A stretch of 64,000 bases of DNA from DATLLJ01 sp965229885 (GTDB lineage: Bacteria > Acidobacteriota > Vicinamibacteria > Vicinamibacterales > CAVVIG01). The stretch lies in assembly GCA_965229885.1 (NCBI GenBank), contig CBDDJX010000001.1:248001-312000 (forward strand). Direction: 5' to 3'. The stretch's first letter is position 1; the number at the start of each line of letters is the position of its first letter. Both the position numbers and the translations under genes were made by a program. The notes under the pieces are model-generated. The model had not been told where the DNA came from, made no database searches, and saw only the letters and a program-made list of their open reading frames with translations. This document shows positions 49,099 through 57,821 of this stretch, piece after piece.

Positions 49099-50115
49099 AT
49101 GCCTGCACGAGATCCCCTCTTCGGCCACGAACACGCCAGCGGTATTCAGGACGACCTGCGCCACCAGATCGCCGACCTGCTGCTGGGGCGCCTGGACACG
49201 ATCACGGCGGATACCGTCGCGATCTTTCCGTACAGCGGCGTCGAAAGCGTCGACGCCGGCTATTGTCGCCGGGTCGGCCAATAGCTGGCGCGGCTGCTGG
49301 CCCTTGCCATTCGCGACGGCCGGATCGATCCGCGCGGGAACTTCGTCGCCGACCTGCACCGCGCGGCCCTCGATCGGGGGCTGTCAGTCGAGCGGCTCTT
49401 CACGTTCGCGTACCTGACGGAACGGACGACGGTCGACGAGCTCGCCCTCGACGATCGGTTCGGTGCCACGAGCGAATCGTGGCCGCTCGTCGCGCAGCTC
49501 GTGCGCCGAGGCTCGTTCGATCTGCTCGCCGCCTACGTCGAGCGCACCCAGTTGGAGCCGAGTGGGGCGGCCATCACGGACAAACTGACCACGTTGTATA
49601 CGCGGCCGCTCTTCGACGCGGTGCTGGCGAAGGAGGTCGAGCGCGCGGCCCGTTTCGGCCTTCCGATTTCGTTGATTCTCTTCGACGTGGATCATCTGTC
49701 CGCGATCAACCAGGTACACGGTTACGGAGTGGGCGACAGGATTCTGGAGCGTCTCGGCATTCTGATTCGCAGATATTTCCGCCAGCACGACTGGGTCGCG
49801 TGGCATTCGGAAGATTCGATCGCGGTGCTGCTGTCCCGGACCGACGCCGACCATGCGAGCGAGCTGGCAGAGCACGTCAGGAGCACCGTCGAAGAGCGAC
49901 TCGGGTTCGTGGACCACTTGACCGACAGCCCCGTCACTGTCACGGTCACGGCCACCGTCATCAATCTGGCGGTCGGCCTGGGCGACGTCATCGACACCGA
50001 ACGACTGATGGCGGATGCCGAGGCCGCGCTCGATCGCGCGAAGCGGCTGGGCCGCAACCGCGTGGAACGGGTCGACGGCTATTCCGGGGCGCCGCCGGCG
50101 CCATCGACCACCTGA
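49099..50115 (+). pseudogene. GGDEF-domain protein with degenerate active site and in-frame TAG
   Basis: One continuous frame of 338 codons is broken by a single TAG at 49282-49284 (VGQ, stop, LARLLALA). The upstream part is helical (LRHQIADLLLGRLDTI). The downstream part has DRGLSVERLFTFAYLTERTT, then a GGDEF domain (about 165-325): DKLTTLYTRPLFD, LFDVDHLSAINQVHGYGVGD. The signature loop reads HSEDS where active cyclases have GGDEF or GGEEF, so no diguanylate cyclase activity is expected. CAG to TAG is a one-base change. Translation from an internal start (e.g. 49501) would give only the GGDEF part. It converges on the mshN-like gene 2 bp away. Confidence 0.8.
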
Positions 50116-50117
50116 CG

Positions 50118-51248
50118 TTACGCGCCTCCGAGTGCCGCCAGTCGTGCGCGCACCGGCGTGACGAGATCGGCATGCGCGATCGTACCGAATTTCAGGAACG
50201 CGCGGTAATGCGCGATCGCCACCCTGGCATCGCCGGCCTCGTCGGCGACCACCGCGAGATTGTAGTGGGCACCCGCGCTCTTCGGTTTGACGCTCACGGC
50301 GCGCTGCAGCAGATCGCGGGCGTCGGCGCCGCGGCCTGCGGCCTTCTGCACCAGCGCCATGTTGACGATCGATTCGACATTGCGCGGTTCGGCGGCCAGG
50401 GCGACGCGGAGTTCGCCGGTCGCCGCGTCGAGCCGTCCGGCCCGCAGCAGCGCCACGCCGAGATTGTTGTGGGCCTTCACGTACTTCGGATTGATCGCGA
50501 TCGCCTGCTGGAACTCCTTCATCGCGTCGTCGAGTTCCCCGCGGTCTCCGTACAGCAGGCCGAGGTTGTTGTGCACCTCCGAGCCCGCGTTGTTCTGCTC
50601 GACGAGCGCACGGTAGTGCAGCAACGCGTTGTCGAAATCTCCGATGCGCTGGTAGTACAGCGCCAAGCCGAAATGATCGGTCTGGGGCGTCCCGGCTGCA
50701 GGCGTGGCTGCGAGCGACGCTGGCTGCGGCTCGACGGCCGGCCGGCGCGCGGGCGCAGGACGTGACGGTCGCGGCGTCACGGCCGCTCGGGGGGGCGCGG
50801 TCGTCGTTGCTAGGCGTGGTGCCGCACGTTCGGGGCTTTCGGTCCGGGCTGCCGGCGGCGCAGAAGGCTTGTCAGCCGGCGCGGCAGTTGGAGCGGGCCT
50901 CGTCGCCTCGGAAGCAGGCTCGGCCGGCGGAAGCCTCGGGGACTCAACCTCACGCGGCTGGGCGGCCGGTTCACGTGCCGGAGTGGGAGTCGCGGCAGCG
51001 GATCGCTGCACGGGCGCGGTCGGCTCCGAAGGCGCCAGGAACGTGATGATCAGCGCCAGTCCAACGAAGCCCACCAGGACCGCTCCGGCGCCATACAGAA
51101 GGAGCGTCTTGATCGACGACCCGCCTGGTCCCTGCCGCCGCGAGTAGCCGAGTGTCTTCAGGACCGTATCGCCGCGTGCCGTCTGCGGCGCGCCGTCCGG
51201 TTGATGACTGGGCGAACGACGCCGGAGGGCGTCGAGGATCAAGCTCAC
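50118..51248 (-). CDS. MshN-like TPR protein
   Basis: 376 residues. N-terminal MSLILDALRRR is the typical cytoplasmic start of GspB/MshN-type proteins. A TM helix (KTLLLYGAGAVLVGFVGLAL, about 47-70) is followed by a long Pro/Ala-rich spacer (75-190) and at least four TPRs (FGLALYYQRIGDFDNALLHY, NNLGLLYGDRGELDDAMKEF, NNLGVALLRAGRLDAATGEL, YNLAVVADEAGDARVAIAHY). The TPRs would lie in the periplasm and help secretin or pilus assembly. Its ATG overlaps the mshM-like stop. Confidence 0.85.
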   Translation of the reverse strand: MSLILDALRRRSPSHQPDGAPQTARGDTVLKTLGYSRRQGPGGSSIKTLLLYGAGAVLVGFVGLALIITFLAPSEPTAPVQRSAAATPTPAREPAAQPREVESPRLPPAEPASEATRPAPTAAPADKPSAPPAARTESPERAAPRLATTTAPPRAAVTPRPSRPAPARRPAVEPQPASLAATPAAGTPQTDHFGLALYYQRIGDFDNALLHYRALVEQNNAGSEVHNNLGLLYGDRGELDDAMKEFQQAIAINPKYVKAHNNLGVALLRAGRLDAATGELRVALAAEPRNVESIVNMALVQKAAGRGADARDLLQRAVSVKPKSAGAHYNLAVVADEAGDARVAIAHYRAFLKFGTIAHADLVTPVRARLAALGGA

Positions 51249-52609
51249 CGTGACGTTTCCGACCGCAGCAGCTGCCGCAGCAGCTGAACGTCCACCACGC
51301 GTGCCCCGGCACCGAGCGCCAGGACGTTCACGCGGTCGGCTTCGCGCAGGGCGACCTGCGGATCAGTGTAAGCCCCGGCGAGCACGCGGTGCCAGCGTCC
51401 TTTCGGGCCAAGGTCCACATCCGCGTAGTAGACGTCGTAGCCCGACGTCTCGAGCCGTTCGGTCAGGGCGCGGACATCCTGCTCGAGGCTGGCGCTCGAT
51501 GCCGGATAGGCGCCGACGAGAATCGTCAGCGACGCATCTGGCGGAACGTCGCGATTGACGGCAGAGACGCGCGTCGCAGACGGACGGCGATCGACGCCCG
51601 GTGCATCCCGAGCGGCCGCCGCACTGGAGGTTCCAGCAGACGCCTGGACCGTCTGGTCCCCGAATCGCTGATAGAGATACGCCGTCGACGCGACCGCGAA
51701 TGCGGACGCGACGAGCGTGACAGCTGCCGCGCTGACGAGCGAGGCGCCCTGCCTTGGCAACCTGGCGCGCGGCGACGGCTGGACGTCGAGGCTCCCGGCC
51801 GCGTGGACCACCATGTCTGGCGTGATGCGATTCTCCCGGATCGAAAAGGCCGCCAGCAGCGCGCGGTCGCAGATCAGATTGATGAGACGCGGAATGCCGC
51901 CCGACAGGCGGTGCAGCAGATCCAGCGCCTTGGGCGCAAACGTGACTGCCGCCGAGCCGCCCGCGATCGTGAGGCGATGCGCCACGTAGGCGCCGACGGT
52001 TTCGCGGTCGAGCGGTTCGAGCTGATACCGGACGGACACCCGCTGGTCGAGCTGCCGGAGCTCGGGAGAGCGCAGCAGCGTCCCGAGGTTCAACTGTCCG
52101 ACGAGAATGATCTGCAGCAGCTTTTCCTTGTCGGTCTCGAGGTTCGACAGGATCCGAATCTGCTCGAGGACGGATAAGGGAAGGTTCTGCGCTTCATCGA
52201 TGATCAGTACCGCATTCGCCTTCTGAGGGATGAGGCTCAGGAGAAAATCGTAGAGCGTCTCAATCAGATCCTGCTTGCTGACGCCCGCCAGCTGCCCGGC
52301 CTTGATGTGCTCGCGCGAAACGACGCCGAAGTCCTGGAGGATGCGCTTCAGTAGGTCTTCCTCGGACAGAAACGGGTTCAGCACGAGTGCGGTGAACGTC
52401 GTGCGATCAATCTCCTCGAGCAGCGCGCGGCACACCGTCGTCTTTCCCGTGCCGATGTCTCCGGTGATCACGGCGAAGCCTTCGCGGCGCCGAATAGCGT
52501 ACTGGAGCAGCTCGAACGCGTTGGTGTGCGACGGGCTGCGATAGAGATACTTGGGATCCGGCGTCAGGCTGAAGGGCTTTTCGGCGAATCCGTAATACGT
52601 TTCGTACAT
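51245..52609 (-). CDS. MshM/ExeA-like AAA ATPase with SPOR domain
   Basis: 454 residues. MYETYYGFAEKPFSLTPDPK is the family N-terminus. Walker A GDIGTGKT (50-57), Walker B VLIIDEAQ (134-141), sensor-like GGIPRLINLICDRAL. A TM helix (about 290-312) leads to a C-terminal SPOR-like domain (LTILVGAYPASSASLEQDV, RWHRVLAGAYTDPQVALREA) that would bind denuded peptidoglycan. ExeA relatives open peptidoglycan for secretin assembly. It sits between secretin and MshN genes with 1-4 bp gaps or overlaps. Confidence 0.92.
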   Translation of the reverse strand: MYETYYGFAEKPFSLTPDPKYLYRSPSHTNAFELLQYAIRRREGFAVITGDIGTGKTTVCRALLEEIDRTTFTALVLNPFLSEEDLLKRILQDFGVVSREHIKAGQLAGVSKQDLIETLYDFLLSLIPQKANAVLIIDEAQNLPLSVLEQIRILSNLETDKEKLLQIILVGQLNLGTLLRSPELRQLDQRVSVRYQLEPLDRETVGAYVAHRLTIAGGSAAVTFAPKALDLLHRLSGGIPRLINLICDRALLAAFSIRENRITPDMVVHAAGSLDVQPSPRARLPRQGASLVSAAAVTLVASAFAVASTAYLYQRFGDQTVQASAGTSSAAAARDAPGVDRRPSATRVSAVNRDVPPDASLTILVGAYPASSASLEQDVRALTERLETSGYDVYYADVDLGPKGRWHRVLAGAYTDPQVALREADRVNVLALGAGARVVDVQLLRQLLRSETSR

Positions 52610-52610
52610 A

Positions 52611-53816
52611 TCAGAGGACCTTCGGCGTCAGGAGAATCACGATCTCCACGCGCTTCTCTGTGACGACCGTGCGGCGGCCGAACCAGCCGCCCCGCCGTCC
52701 GAGGTTGGAGCGCTCGCGGACCTCGCGATCGTGCGTAAAGCCCGAGAGGACCAGCGTCTCACCGTCGGCGACCCTGGCGAGGGTGTCCGATTCCGCGATC
52801 ACGGGCGCTTTCAGCATCGGCGTCAGGCTCAACATCACGACGCCGTCCGGCGCGATCTGCGGCGTGACGCTCAACGTCAACGTCTCGCTCCGCACGATCG
52901 CCGGCTCGTTGTTCAGCGTCACCAGCCGGCTATTCTGAATCGTCTTCACCTTCCCCTGCTCGCCGAGCAGGCTCATGAAACGAGTCAGGTCGGTCACTCG
53001 CAGGCCCGTCAACGACCGTCTGGCCGGCGCTGCGGCAGGCGTCGAAGGCCCGGCGGTCATCCCCGCGGCGATGACCCGCCAGTCCACGCCCGTCGCCAGG
53101 CCTTCCAGCTCGACTTCGACGATCCGCGTGTCGAATTCGACTTGACGCTGGACGCGGCCCTCGACGGCATCAAGATAATCGGCGATGCGATCCAGCCGCT
53201 CCGGGAAGTCGGTCACCTGCAGCAGTCCTGCCTTGCGATCCAGGTTGAAGGTCGCCCGCTCGGACAGAAGCGTCTGCACCCCCCTGGTGAGATCCGCAAA
53301 GATGTCGGTCGTCGTGACGGTGGAAACCGATGCCGAGCTGAGCCCCCCGGGATCAACGGCGCGCCCGCCAAGCGTCGACGTGGCGCTGCGCTCGGCCGCG
53401 ATGTAATCAATGTCGAAGAGGCGCGTGTCGCGCTCACGGGCGAACACGCGGATGAACCCGCGGTCGACGAGGTAATCGAGGCCGAGCGGCGGCAGAATCG
53501 AGTCGAGCGCGTTCCGGATGGTCACGTTCTTCAGCTCGCCGATGAACGCGCCCGTAATGCCGGGATCCGGAATGAGGCTCAGGTTGGTGCCGCGGACGAG
53601 CAGCAGCAGCAGATCTTTGACTGGAACCGGCTGGGCAAACGTCAGCGTCAACGTGCGGTTGTCAAGATCGGTCGCCGGACCGCGCTCGTCGAGCTGGGTC
53701 AGAGGTAGCGTCGGCATCCTCGGCGCCTGCGCCACGGCCGGCGACGCCGATGCGAGCATCAGAACGAGCCACCAGCCACAGGCCAGCAGCCGCCGGGGAA
53801 GCGACACACAGTCCAC
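52611..53816 (-). CDS. Secretin (MshL/PilQ/GspD family), compact
   Basis: 401 residues. Signal peptide ending near AVAQAP. An N-terminal secretin/TonB short domain (LTFAQPVPVKDLLLLLVRGT, NVTIRNALDSILPPLGLDY), an N-type domain (RKAGLLQVTDFPERLDRIADYL) and the C-terminal secretin barrel (QNSRLVTLNNEPAIVR, LTLSVTPQIAPDGVVMLSLT, GETLVLSGFTHDREV, EIVILLTPKVL). It forms the outer-membrane channel of an MSHA-type pilus or related secretion system. It is shorter than MshL of Vibrio (about 550), losing N-domain sequence. First gene of the mshL-M-N operon. Confidence 0.92.
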   Translation of the reverse strand: MDCVSLPRRLLACGWWLVLMLASASPAVAQAPRMPTLPLTQLDERGPATDLDNRTLTLTFAQPVPVKDLLLLLVRGTNLSLIPDPGITGAFIGELKNVTIRNALDSILPPLGLDYLVDRGFIRVFARERDTRLFDIDYIAAERSATSTLGGRAVDPGGLSSASVSTVTTTDIFADLTRGVQTLLSERATFNLDRKAGLLQVTDFPERLDRIADYLDAVEGRVQRQVEFDTRIVEVELEGLATGVDWRVIAAGMTAGPSTPAAAPARRSLTGLRVTDLTRFMSLLGEQGKVKTIQNSRLVTLNNEPAIVRSETLTLSVTPQIAPDGVVMLSLTPMLKAPVIAESDTLARVADGETLVLSGFTHDREVRERSNLGRRGGWFGRRTVVTEKRVEIVILLTPKVL

Positions 53817-53900
53817 GTCTCAGAATTTCGGTGCTACGAAGGATTGTCAATAGATGTGAAGTCCTGACGCGTCGTGTGCAGGACCGTGCATCTGCCGGGC

Positions 53901-55214
53901 CTAGTCGTAGTACTCACGGCCAAGATGGGTGATGAGTTCTTCACCCTTCAGGTACCGCAGCGTGTTCTTCAGTTTCATCAACTGGATGAAGAGGTCGTGC
54001 TCCGGATAGAGGCCTGGGGCGTGAACCGGGCTCTTGAAATAGAAGGACAGCCACTCCTGGATGCCGTGCATGCCGGCGCGCTTGGCGAGGTCCATGAAGA
54101 GCGCGACGTCGAGCACGATTGGCGCCGCGAGAATGCTGTCGCGACAGAGGAAGTTGATCTTGAGCTGCATCTTGTAGCCGAGCCAGCCCACGAGATCGAT
54201 GTTGTCCCAGCCTTCCTTGTTGTCGCCGCGCGGCGGGTAGTAATTGATCCGCACGACATGGCAGAGATCCTTGTACAGATCGGGATAGAGCTGGGGCTGG
54301 AGAATGTAGTCGAGGACGGACTTCTTGCTCTCTTCCTTCGTCTTGAATGACTCCGGATCGTCGAGCACCTCGCCGTCGCGGTTCCCCAGAATATTCGTCG
54401 AGTACCAGCCCTCGACGCCGAGCAGGCGCGCCTTGAGACCGGGCGCGATGATGGTCTTGATGAGCGTCTGCCCCGTCTTCAGGTCCTTCCCCGCGAGCGG
54501 TGCCTTCGTCTTGGCGGCGAGAGCCACGAGCGCCGGGATGTCGGCCGTCAGGCTCGGCGCCGCGTTCGCGTACGGGATCCCTTCACGGATGGCCGCGTAG
54601 GCGTACACCATGCTCGAGGGGATCGCCGGATCGCTCTGCTCGAGTGCGCGCTCGAAGTTCTCGATGGTCTGATGCGCGGCCGACTCGGTCGCGAAGATCT
54701 CGGTGCTGCCGCACCAGACCATCACCATCCGATCGAGGTTGTTGTCCGACTTGAATTTCCTGATGTCGGCGATGACCTGCTCGGCGAGATCTTTCTTGTT
54801 CTTCCCCTTCTTGACGTTCGGGCCTTCCAGCCGCTTCACGTACCGCTGATCGAAGACGGCGGGCCACGGACGGATCTTTTCGAGGTCCGGGCGCACCTGG
54901 TCGAGCAGCGACGGCTCGATGACGCCGGCCGTGCGCGCCGCGGCGTAGCAGTCGTCCTCGAAAATATCCCAGCCGCCGAAGACGATGTCGTCCAGGCCCG
55001 AGAGCGGCACGACGTCGCTGATTTTCGGCGACCGGCCTTCGGTTCGTTTACCAAGGCGAACGGTGCCCATCTGGGTGAGGGAGCCGATCGGTTTGGCGAG
55101 TCCTTTACGGATGGCGAAGACGCCGGCGATCGTGGTGGTGCTCACGGCACCGAGGCCGACGAGCAGCACGCCGAGCTTGCCGCGCGCTGGAGCAATTTCG
55201 ATAGGTGTCGGCAC
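53901..55214 (-). CDS. Myo-inositol-1-phosphate synthase
   Basis: 437 residues, INO1 family, converting glucose-6-phosphate to inositol-3-phosphate with NAD as internal cofactor. The Rossmann motif is LLVGLGAVSTTTIAG (17-31). FGGWDIFEDDCYAAA, SDNNLDRMVMVWCGSTE, GKDLKTGQTLIKTIIAPGLK, GWYSTNILGNRDGEVLDDP, and SILAAPIVLDVALFMDLAKR match the bacterial/archaeal branch. Start is GTG, with TATAGT ending 8 nt upstream. No inositol-lipid or mycothiol-like genes are adjacent; a separate phosphatidylinositol pathway elsewhere would be needed. Confidence 0.93.
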   Translation of the reverse strand: MPTPIEIAPARGKLGVLLVGLGAVSTTTIAGVFAIRKGLAKPIGSLTQMGTVRLGKRTEGRSPKISDVVPLSGLDDIVFGGWDIFEDDCYAAARTAGVIEPSLLDQVRPDLEKIRPWPAVFDQRYVKRLEGPNVKKGKNKKDLAEQVIADIRKFKSDNNLDRMVMVWCGSTEIFATESAAHQTIENFERALEQSDPAIPSSMVYAYAAIREGIPYANAAPSLTADIPALVALAAKTKAPLAGKDLKTGQTLIKTIIAPGLKARLLGVEGWYSTNILGNRDGEVLDDPESFKTKEESKKSVLDYILQPQLYPDLYKDLCHVVRINYYPPRGDNKEGWDNIDLVGWLGYKMQLKINFLCRDSILAAPIVLDVALFMDLAKRAGMHGIQEWLSFYFKSPVHAPGLYPEHDLFIQLMKLKNTLRYLKGEELITHLGREYYD

Positions 55215-55222
55215 GGGGATGA

Positions 55223-55228
55223 ACTATA
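55223..55228 (-). promoter_or_regulatory. Candidate -10 box of the inositol-phosphate synthase gene
   Basis: TATAGT on the minus strand ends 8 nt before the GTG start, so the mRNA would be leaderless or nearly so. No Shine-Dalgarno is visible. Confidence 0.35.
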
Positions 55229-55281
55229 TCAGTCACCGGTCGCCAGCCACCAATCACGACTCACCGGGGCAGAGGTAAACT

Positions 55282-55860
55282 GTGCGGATGGCGTGGAGCC
55301 TGTTCGTCAAGCGCGGCGATGCCCATCCGCTCGTCGTCGGCATGGTCGGAACGAAGATGGGCGAGCGCTTCGTGCAGGTCGGCTGCGCGAATGGAGGCCG
55401 TTTGGGGTCCGTTGCCACCAAAGTCGGCTTGTCGGGACGGGCCGTGGCCATCATGCCGGACGACGCATCGGCCGAGCGCGCGCGCCAGGGTGCCGCGCAG
55501 GCCGGGATGCTGGTCGAGGTGGAAGTGGCGCCGATGACCGCGCTTCCCGTCGGGGATCGCGCGTTCGACGTGGCTGTCGTCGACGATACGGACGGCCTCC
55601 TCCATGCGCTGCGGCCTGACGACCGCAGCGGTCTCATTCGCGAGTTGTTGCGCATTCTGCGCCCGGGCGGGCGGGTGGTGGTCCTCGGCGCCCTCGCCCG
55701 GAGCGGGCTCGGCGCCCTCCTCAGGCGCGGGCCCGGCGAACCGTCGTTTGCCGGTTCGGGCGCGCTGCACAAGTTGCTGGCCGGCGGCGGGTTCCGTCCG
55801 GTGCGGACGCTCGCCGAGCGCGATGGCCTCGTCTTTATCGAAGCGGCCAAGCCCAAGTAA
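55282..55860 (+). CDS. Methyltransferase-fold protein
   Basis: 192 residues (GTG at 55282; an ATG two codons later is also possible). A Rossmann-like class I methyltransferase pattern: motif I region RFVQVGCANGGRLGSVATKV, ADDASAE-like motif II, VGDRAFDVAVVDDTDGLL, and LLRILRPGGRVVVLG as motif V. Motif I lacks the usual GxGxG spacing, so SAM binding is likely but not certain. It may be co-transcribed with the VWA gene. Confidence 0.75.
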   Translation: MRMAWSLFVKRGDAHPLVVGMVGTKMGERFVQVGCANGGRLGSVATKVGLSGRAVAIMPDDASAERARQGAAQAGMLVEVEVAPMTALPVGDRAFDVAVVDDTDGLLHALRPDDRSGLIRELLRILRPGGRVVVLGALARSGLGALLRRGPGEPSFAGSGALHKLLAGGGFRPVRTLAERDGLVFIEAAKPK

Positions 55861-56004
55861 GAGGACAGCCCGGCCGTCGCCAAAAGGTGTCAAACCCGCC
55901 GAGCGCCGCCAGGTTCCGCGGGAAGAGGCCGGGAAATCAAGGCAAGGCTTTTGCTTCTGCCCCGCTGGCGTAGAATCGACGTTCGTCGTCACTGCGGAAC
56001 TGCC

Positions 56005-57063
56005 ATGACCTTCGAGCACACGCTTCCCGGTGCCGCCATCGCGCTGGCGCTGGCCGTCGCTTCGCCTGGCGCGCAGGAGGGCGCCGGGCGACCGTCGGAC
56101 GAGAACGGGGCGTTCCGGTTCCAGAGCGGCGTTGAGCTGATCAACGTCACGACGACGGTGTCGGACGGGAGCGGCCGGTTCGTGCCAGGTCTGCGCAAGG
56201 AAGACTTCGCGGTCTACGACGATGACCGGCCCGTCGAGATCACGCACTTCAGCGCTGAGCGCGTGCCCGTCAGCCTGGGGATTGTGCTCGACACCAGCGG
56301 CAGCATGGCCGGGTCAAAAATGCAGGAGGCGCAGAGCGCGCTCCACCGCTTCCTGTTCGACCTACTCGACAAAGAGGACGAGATCTTCCTCTATCGCTTC
56401 AGCAACTATCCGGTCCTCCTCCAGGGCTGGACGAGCGATCGGCAGCGTCTCGGTCGCCTCCTCGATCGCGTCACGGCAGACGGCGGCACGGCGATGTACG
56501 ACGCAGTGGCGGAAGCGGTATCGCTGGCGCAAGAGGGCCAGTTCCGCAAGAAGGCGCTCGTCCTGATTTCCGACGGCAACGACACCGGAAGCCAGGCTAC
56601 GGTCCGCCAGCTGAAACAGCAGATTCGCGAAAGCGAAGTGCTGGTGTACGCGATCGGTATCGACGGGCAGGGCGAGGCGCCGACGTATCGACGGCCGCCA
56701 CCCCCACAGCCGCCGCGGCTGCCGCTCCCCTTTCCTTTGCCGGTTCCCGGTCGAGGCGGACGGCGCTTTCCCGCGTTGCTCGGCGCGCAGGGCGGCGGCT
56801 GGCGCACTGTTCCCGGCAATGATCGGGTCAATGTCGCCGCGCTTCGAGACATCACCAACGACAGCGGCGGCCGCACGGAAGTCATCCGCGATGCGCGCGA
56901 TCTGAATCCGGCGACCGCTTCGATCGCGGACGAACTCAGCAAGCAGTACTACATTGGCTATCAGGCGCCCGGGAAGAAGGACGGCCGCTGGCACTCGATT
57001 CGGGTCGAAGTGCTGAGCGGCCGGTACGTCGTCCGGGCGCGCAAGGGGTACATCGCGAGCTAG
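56005..57063 (+). CDS. Secreted VWA-domain protein (Acidobacterial VWFA-related family)
   Basis: 352 residues from the ATG at 56005; the in-frame start at 55951 adds unlikely residues. Signal peptide then FQSGVELINVTTTVSDGSGRF and RKEDFAVYDDDRPVEITHFS, the N-terminal signature of this family. The VWA domain carries MIDAS residues DTSGS (about 104-108), TADGGTAMYDAV and LISDGND. A Pro/Gly-rich loop (about 234-270) interrupts it. The C-terminal SKQYYIGYQAPGKKDGRWHS is characteristic. Function is unknown; metal-dependent protein binding outside the cytoplasm is likely. Confidence 0.88.
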   Translation: MTFEHTLPGAAIALALAVASPGAQEGAGRPSDENGAFRFQSGVELINVTTTVSDGSGRFVPGLRKEDFAVYDDDRPVEITHFSAERVPVSLGIVLDTSGSMAGSKMQEAQSALHRFLFDLLDKEDEIFLYRFSNYPVLLQGWTSDRQRLGRLLDRVTADGGTAMYDAVAEAVSLAQEGQFRKKALVLISDGNDTGSQATVRQLKQQIRESEVLVYAIGIDGQGEAPTYRRPPPPQPPRLPLPFPLPVPGRGGRRFPALLGAQGGGWRTVPGNDRVNVAALRDITNDSGGRTEVIRDARDLNPATASIADELSKQYYIGYQAPGKKDGRWHSIRVEVLSGRYVVRARKGYIAS

Positions 57064-57071
57064 AATACCGG

Positions 57072-57821
57072 GTGCCTTTGCTCGGGATCGCGCTCGTCCT
57101 CAGTCTTCTGGGAAGCTGCGGCGGGCTGGTCGTCGCCTCTTCGCTTCTCCTGTTCACCGATGCGGTCCGGACCCGGCTGCTGCCGTGGCTGGTCAGCTAT
57201 GCGGTCGGCGCGCTGCTCGCCGTCGCGCTCCTCGCGTTGTTGCCAGAGGCGCTCACGCTGATGGCGCCGGCCCGGGTCTTCGCCACGCTGCTCGCCGGCA
57301 TCCTCGTGTTCTTCATCCTCGAGAAGCTCGTGGTGCTTCGACACTGCCACAGCGACGAATGCCAGGTGCACGCCTCGACGGCGCCGCTCGTCATCATCGG
57401 CGACGCGTTCCACAACTTCATCGACGGAGCGATTATCTGCACGGCGGTGCTGTCCTCGGTGCCGCTCGGGATCAACACGGCGCTTGCGGTCGCCGCGCAC
57501 GAGATTCCGCAGGAGGTCGGCGACGTCGCGATTCTGCTCGCCGCGGGGTACAGCCGGAGGCGCACCCTGCTCCTCAACCTGGCGTCTGGCGCTTCGGGCA
57601 TCGTTGGTGCGCTCGTCGCCTACGGCGCCGTTGGCGTCATGCCTGGCGTACGGCCGTACGTGCTGGCGTTCTCCGCAGCCAGCCTCCTGTATATCGCCAT
57701 GTCCGATCTGATTCCCGATCTGCACCGCCGCGAGATCGACAGAAACGCCGTGCGCCAGGTGGTCCTCATCGCCGCCGGCATCGCGACGGTCGTCGGATTC
57801 GAACAGTTCTCGGGCCGATGA
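57072..57821 (+). CDS. ZIP-family divalent metal transporter
   Basis: 249 residues, GTG start, about eight TM segments. TM4 has HNFIDGAIICTA and TM5 HEIPQEVGDVAILL, which form the binuclear metal site of ZIP proteins. The cytoplasmic loop has a short His/Cys run (HCHSDEC). It would import zinc, iron or related metals. Its stop overlaps the start of the ferritin-like/VIT1 gene (ATGA), suggesting a metal-handling operon. Confidence 0.92.
   Translation: MPLLGIALVLSLLGSCGGLVVASSLLLFTDAVRTRLLPWLVSYAVGALLAVALLALLPEALTLMAPARVFATLLAGILVFFILEKLVVLRHCHSDECQVHASTAPLVIIGDAFHNFIDGAIICTAVLSSVPLGINTALAVAAHEIPQEVGDVAILLAAGYSRRRTLLLNLASGASGIVGALVAYGAVGVMPGVRPYVLAFSAASLLYIAMSDLIPDLHRREIDRNAVRQVVLIAAGIATVVGFEQFSGR

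Noticed and set aside
49282..49284. TAG as a pyrrolysine or programmed readthrough codon
   Set aside because: No PylS/tRNA-Pyl gene and no downstream structured element are seen; a CAG to TAG point change or sequencing error is simpler.
49263..50765. Plus-strand frame of 500 codons across the GGDEF and mshN-like genes
   Set aside because: It covers two genes with proper domains in other frames; the translation is Arg-rich and non-globular.
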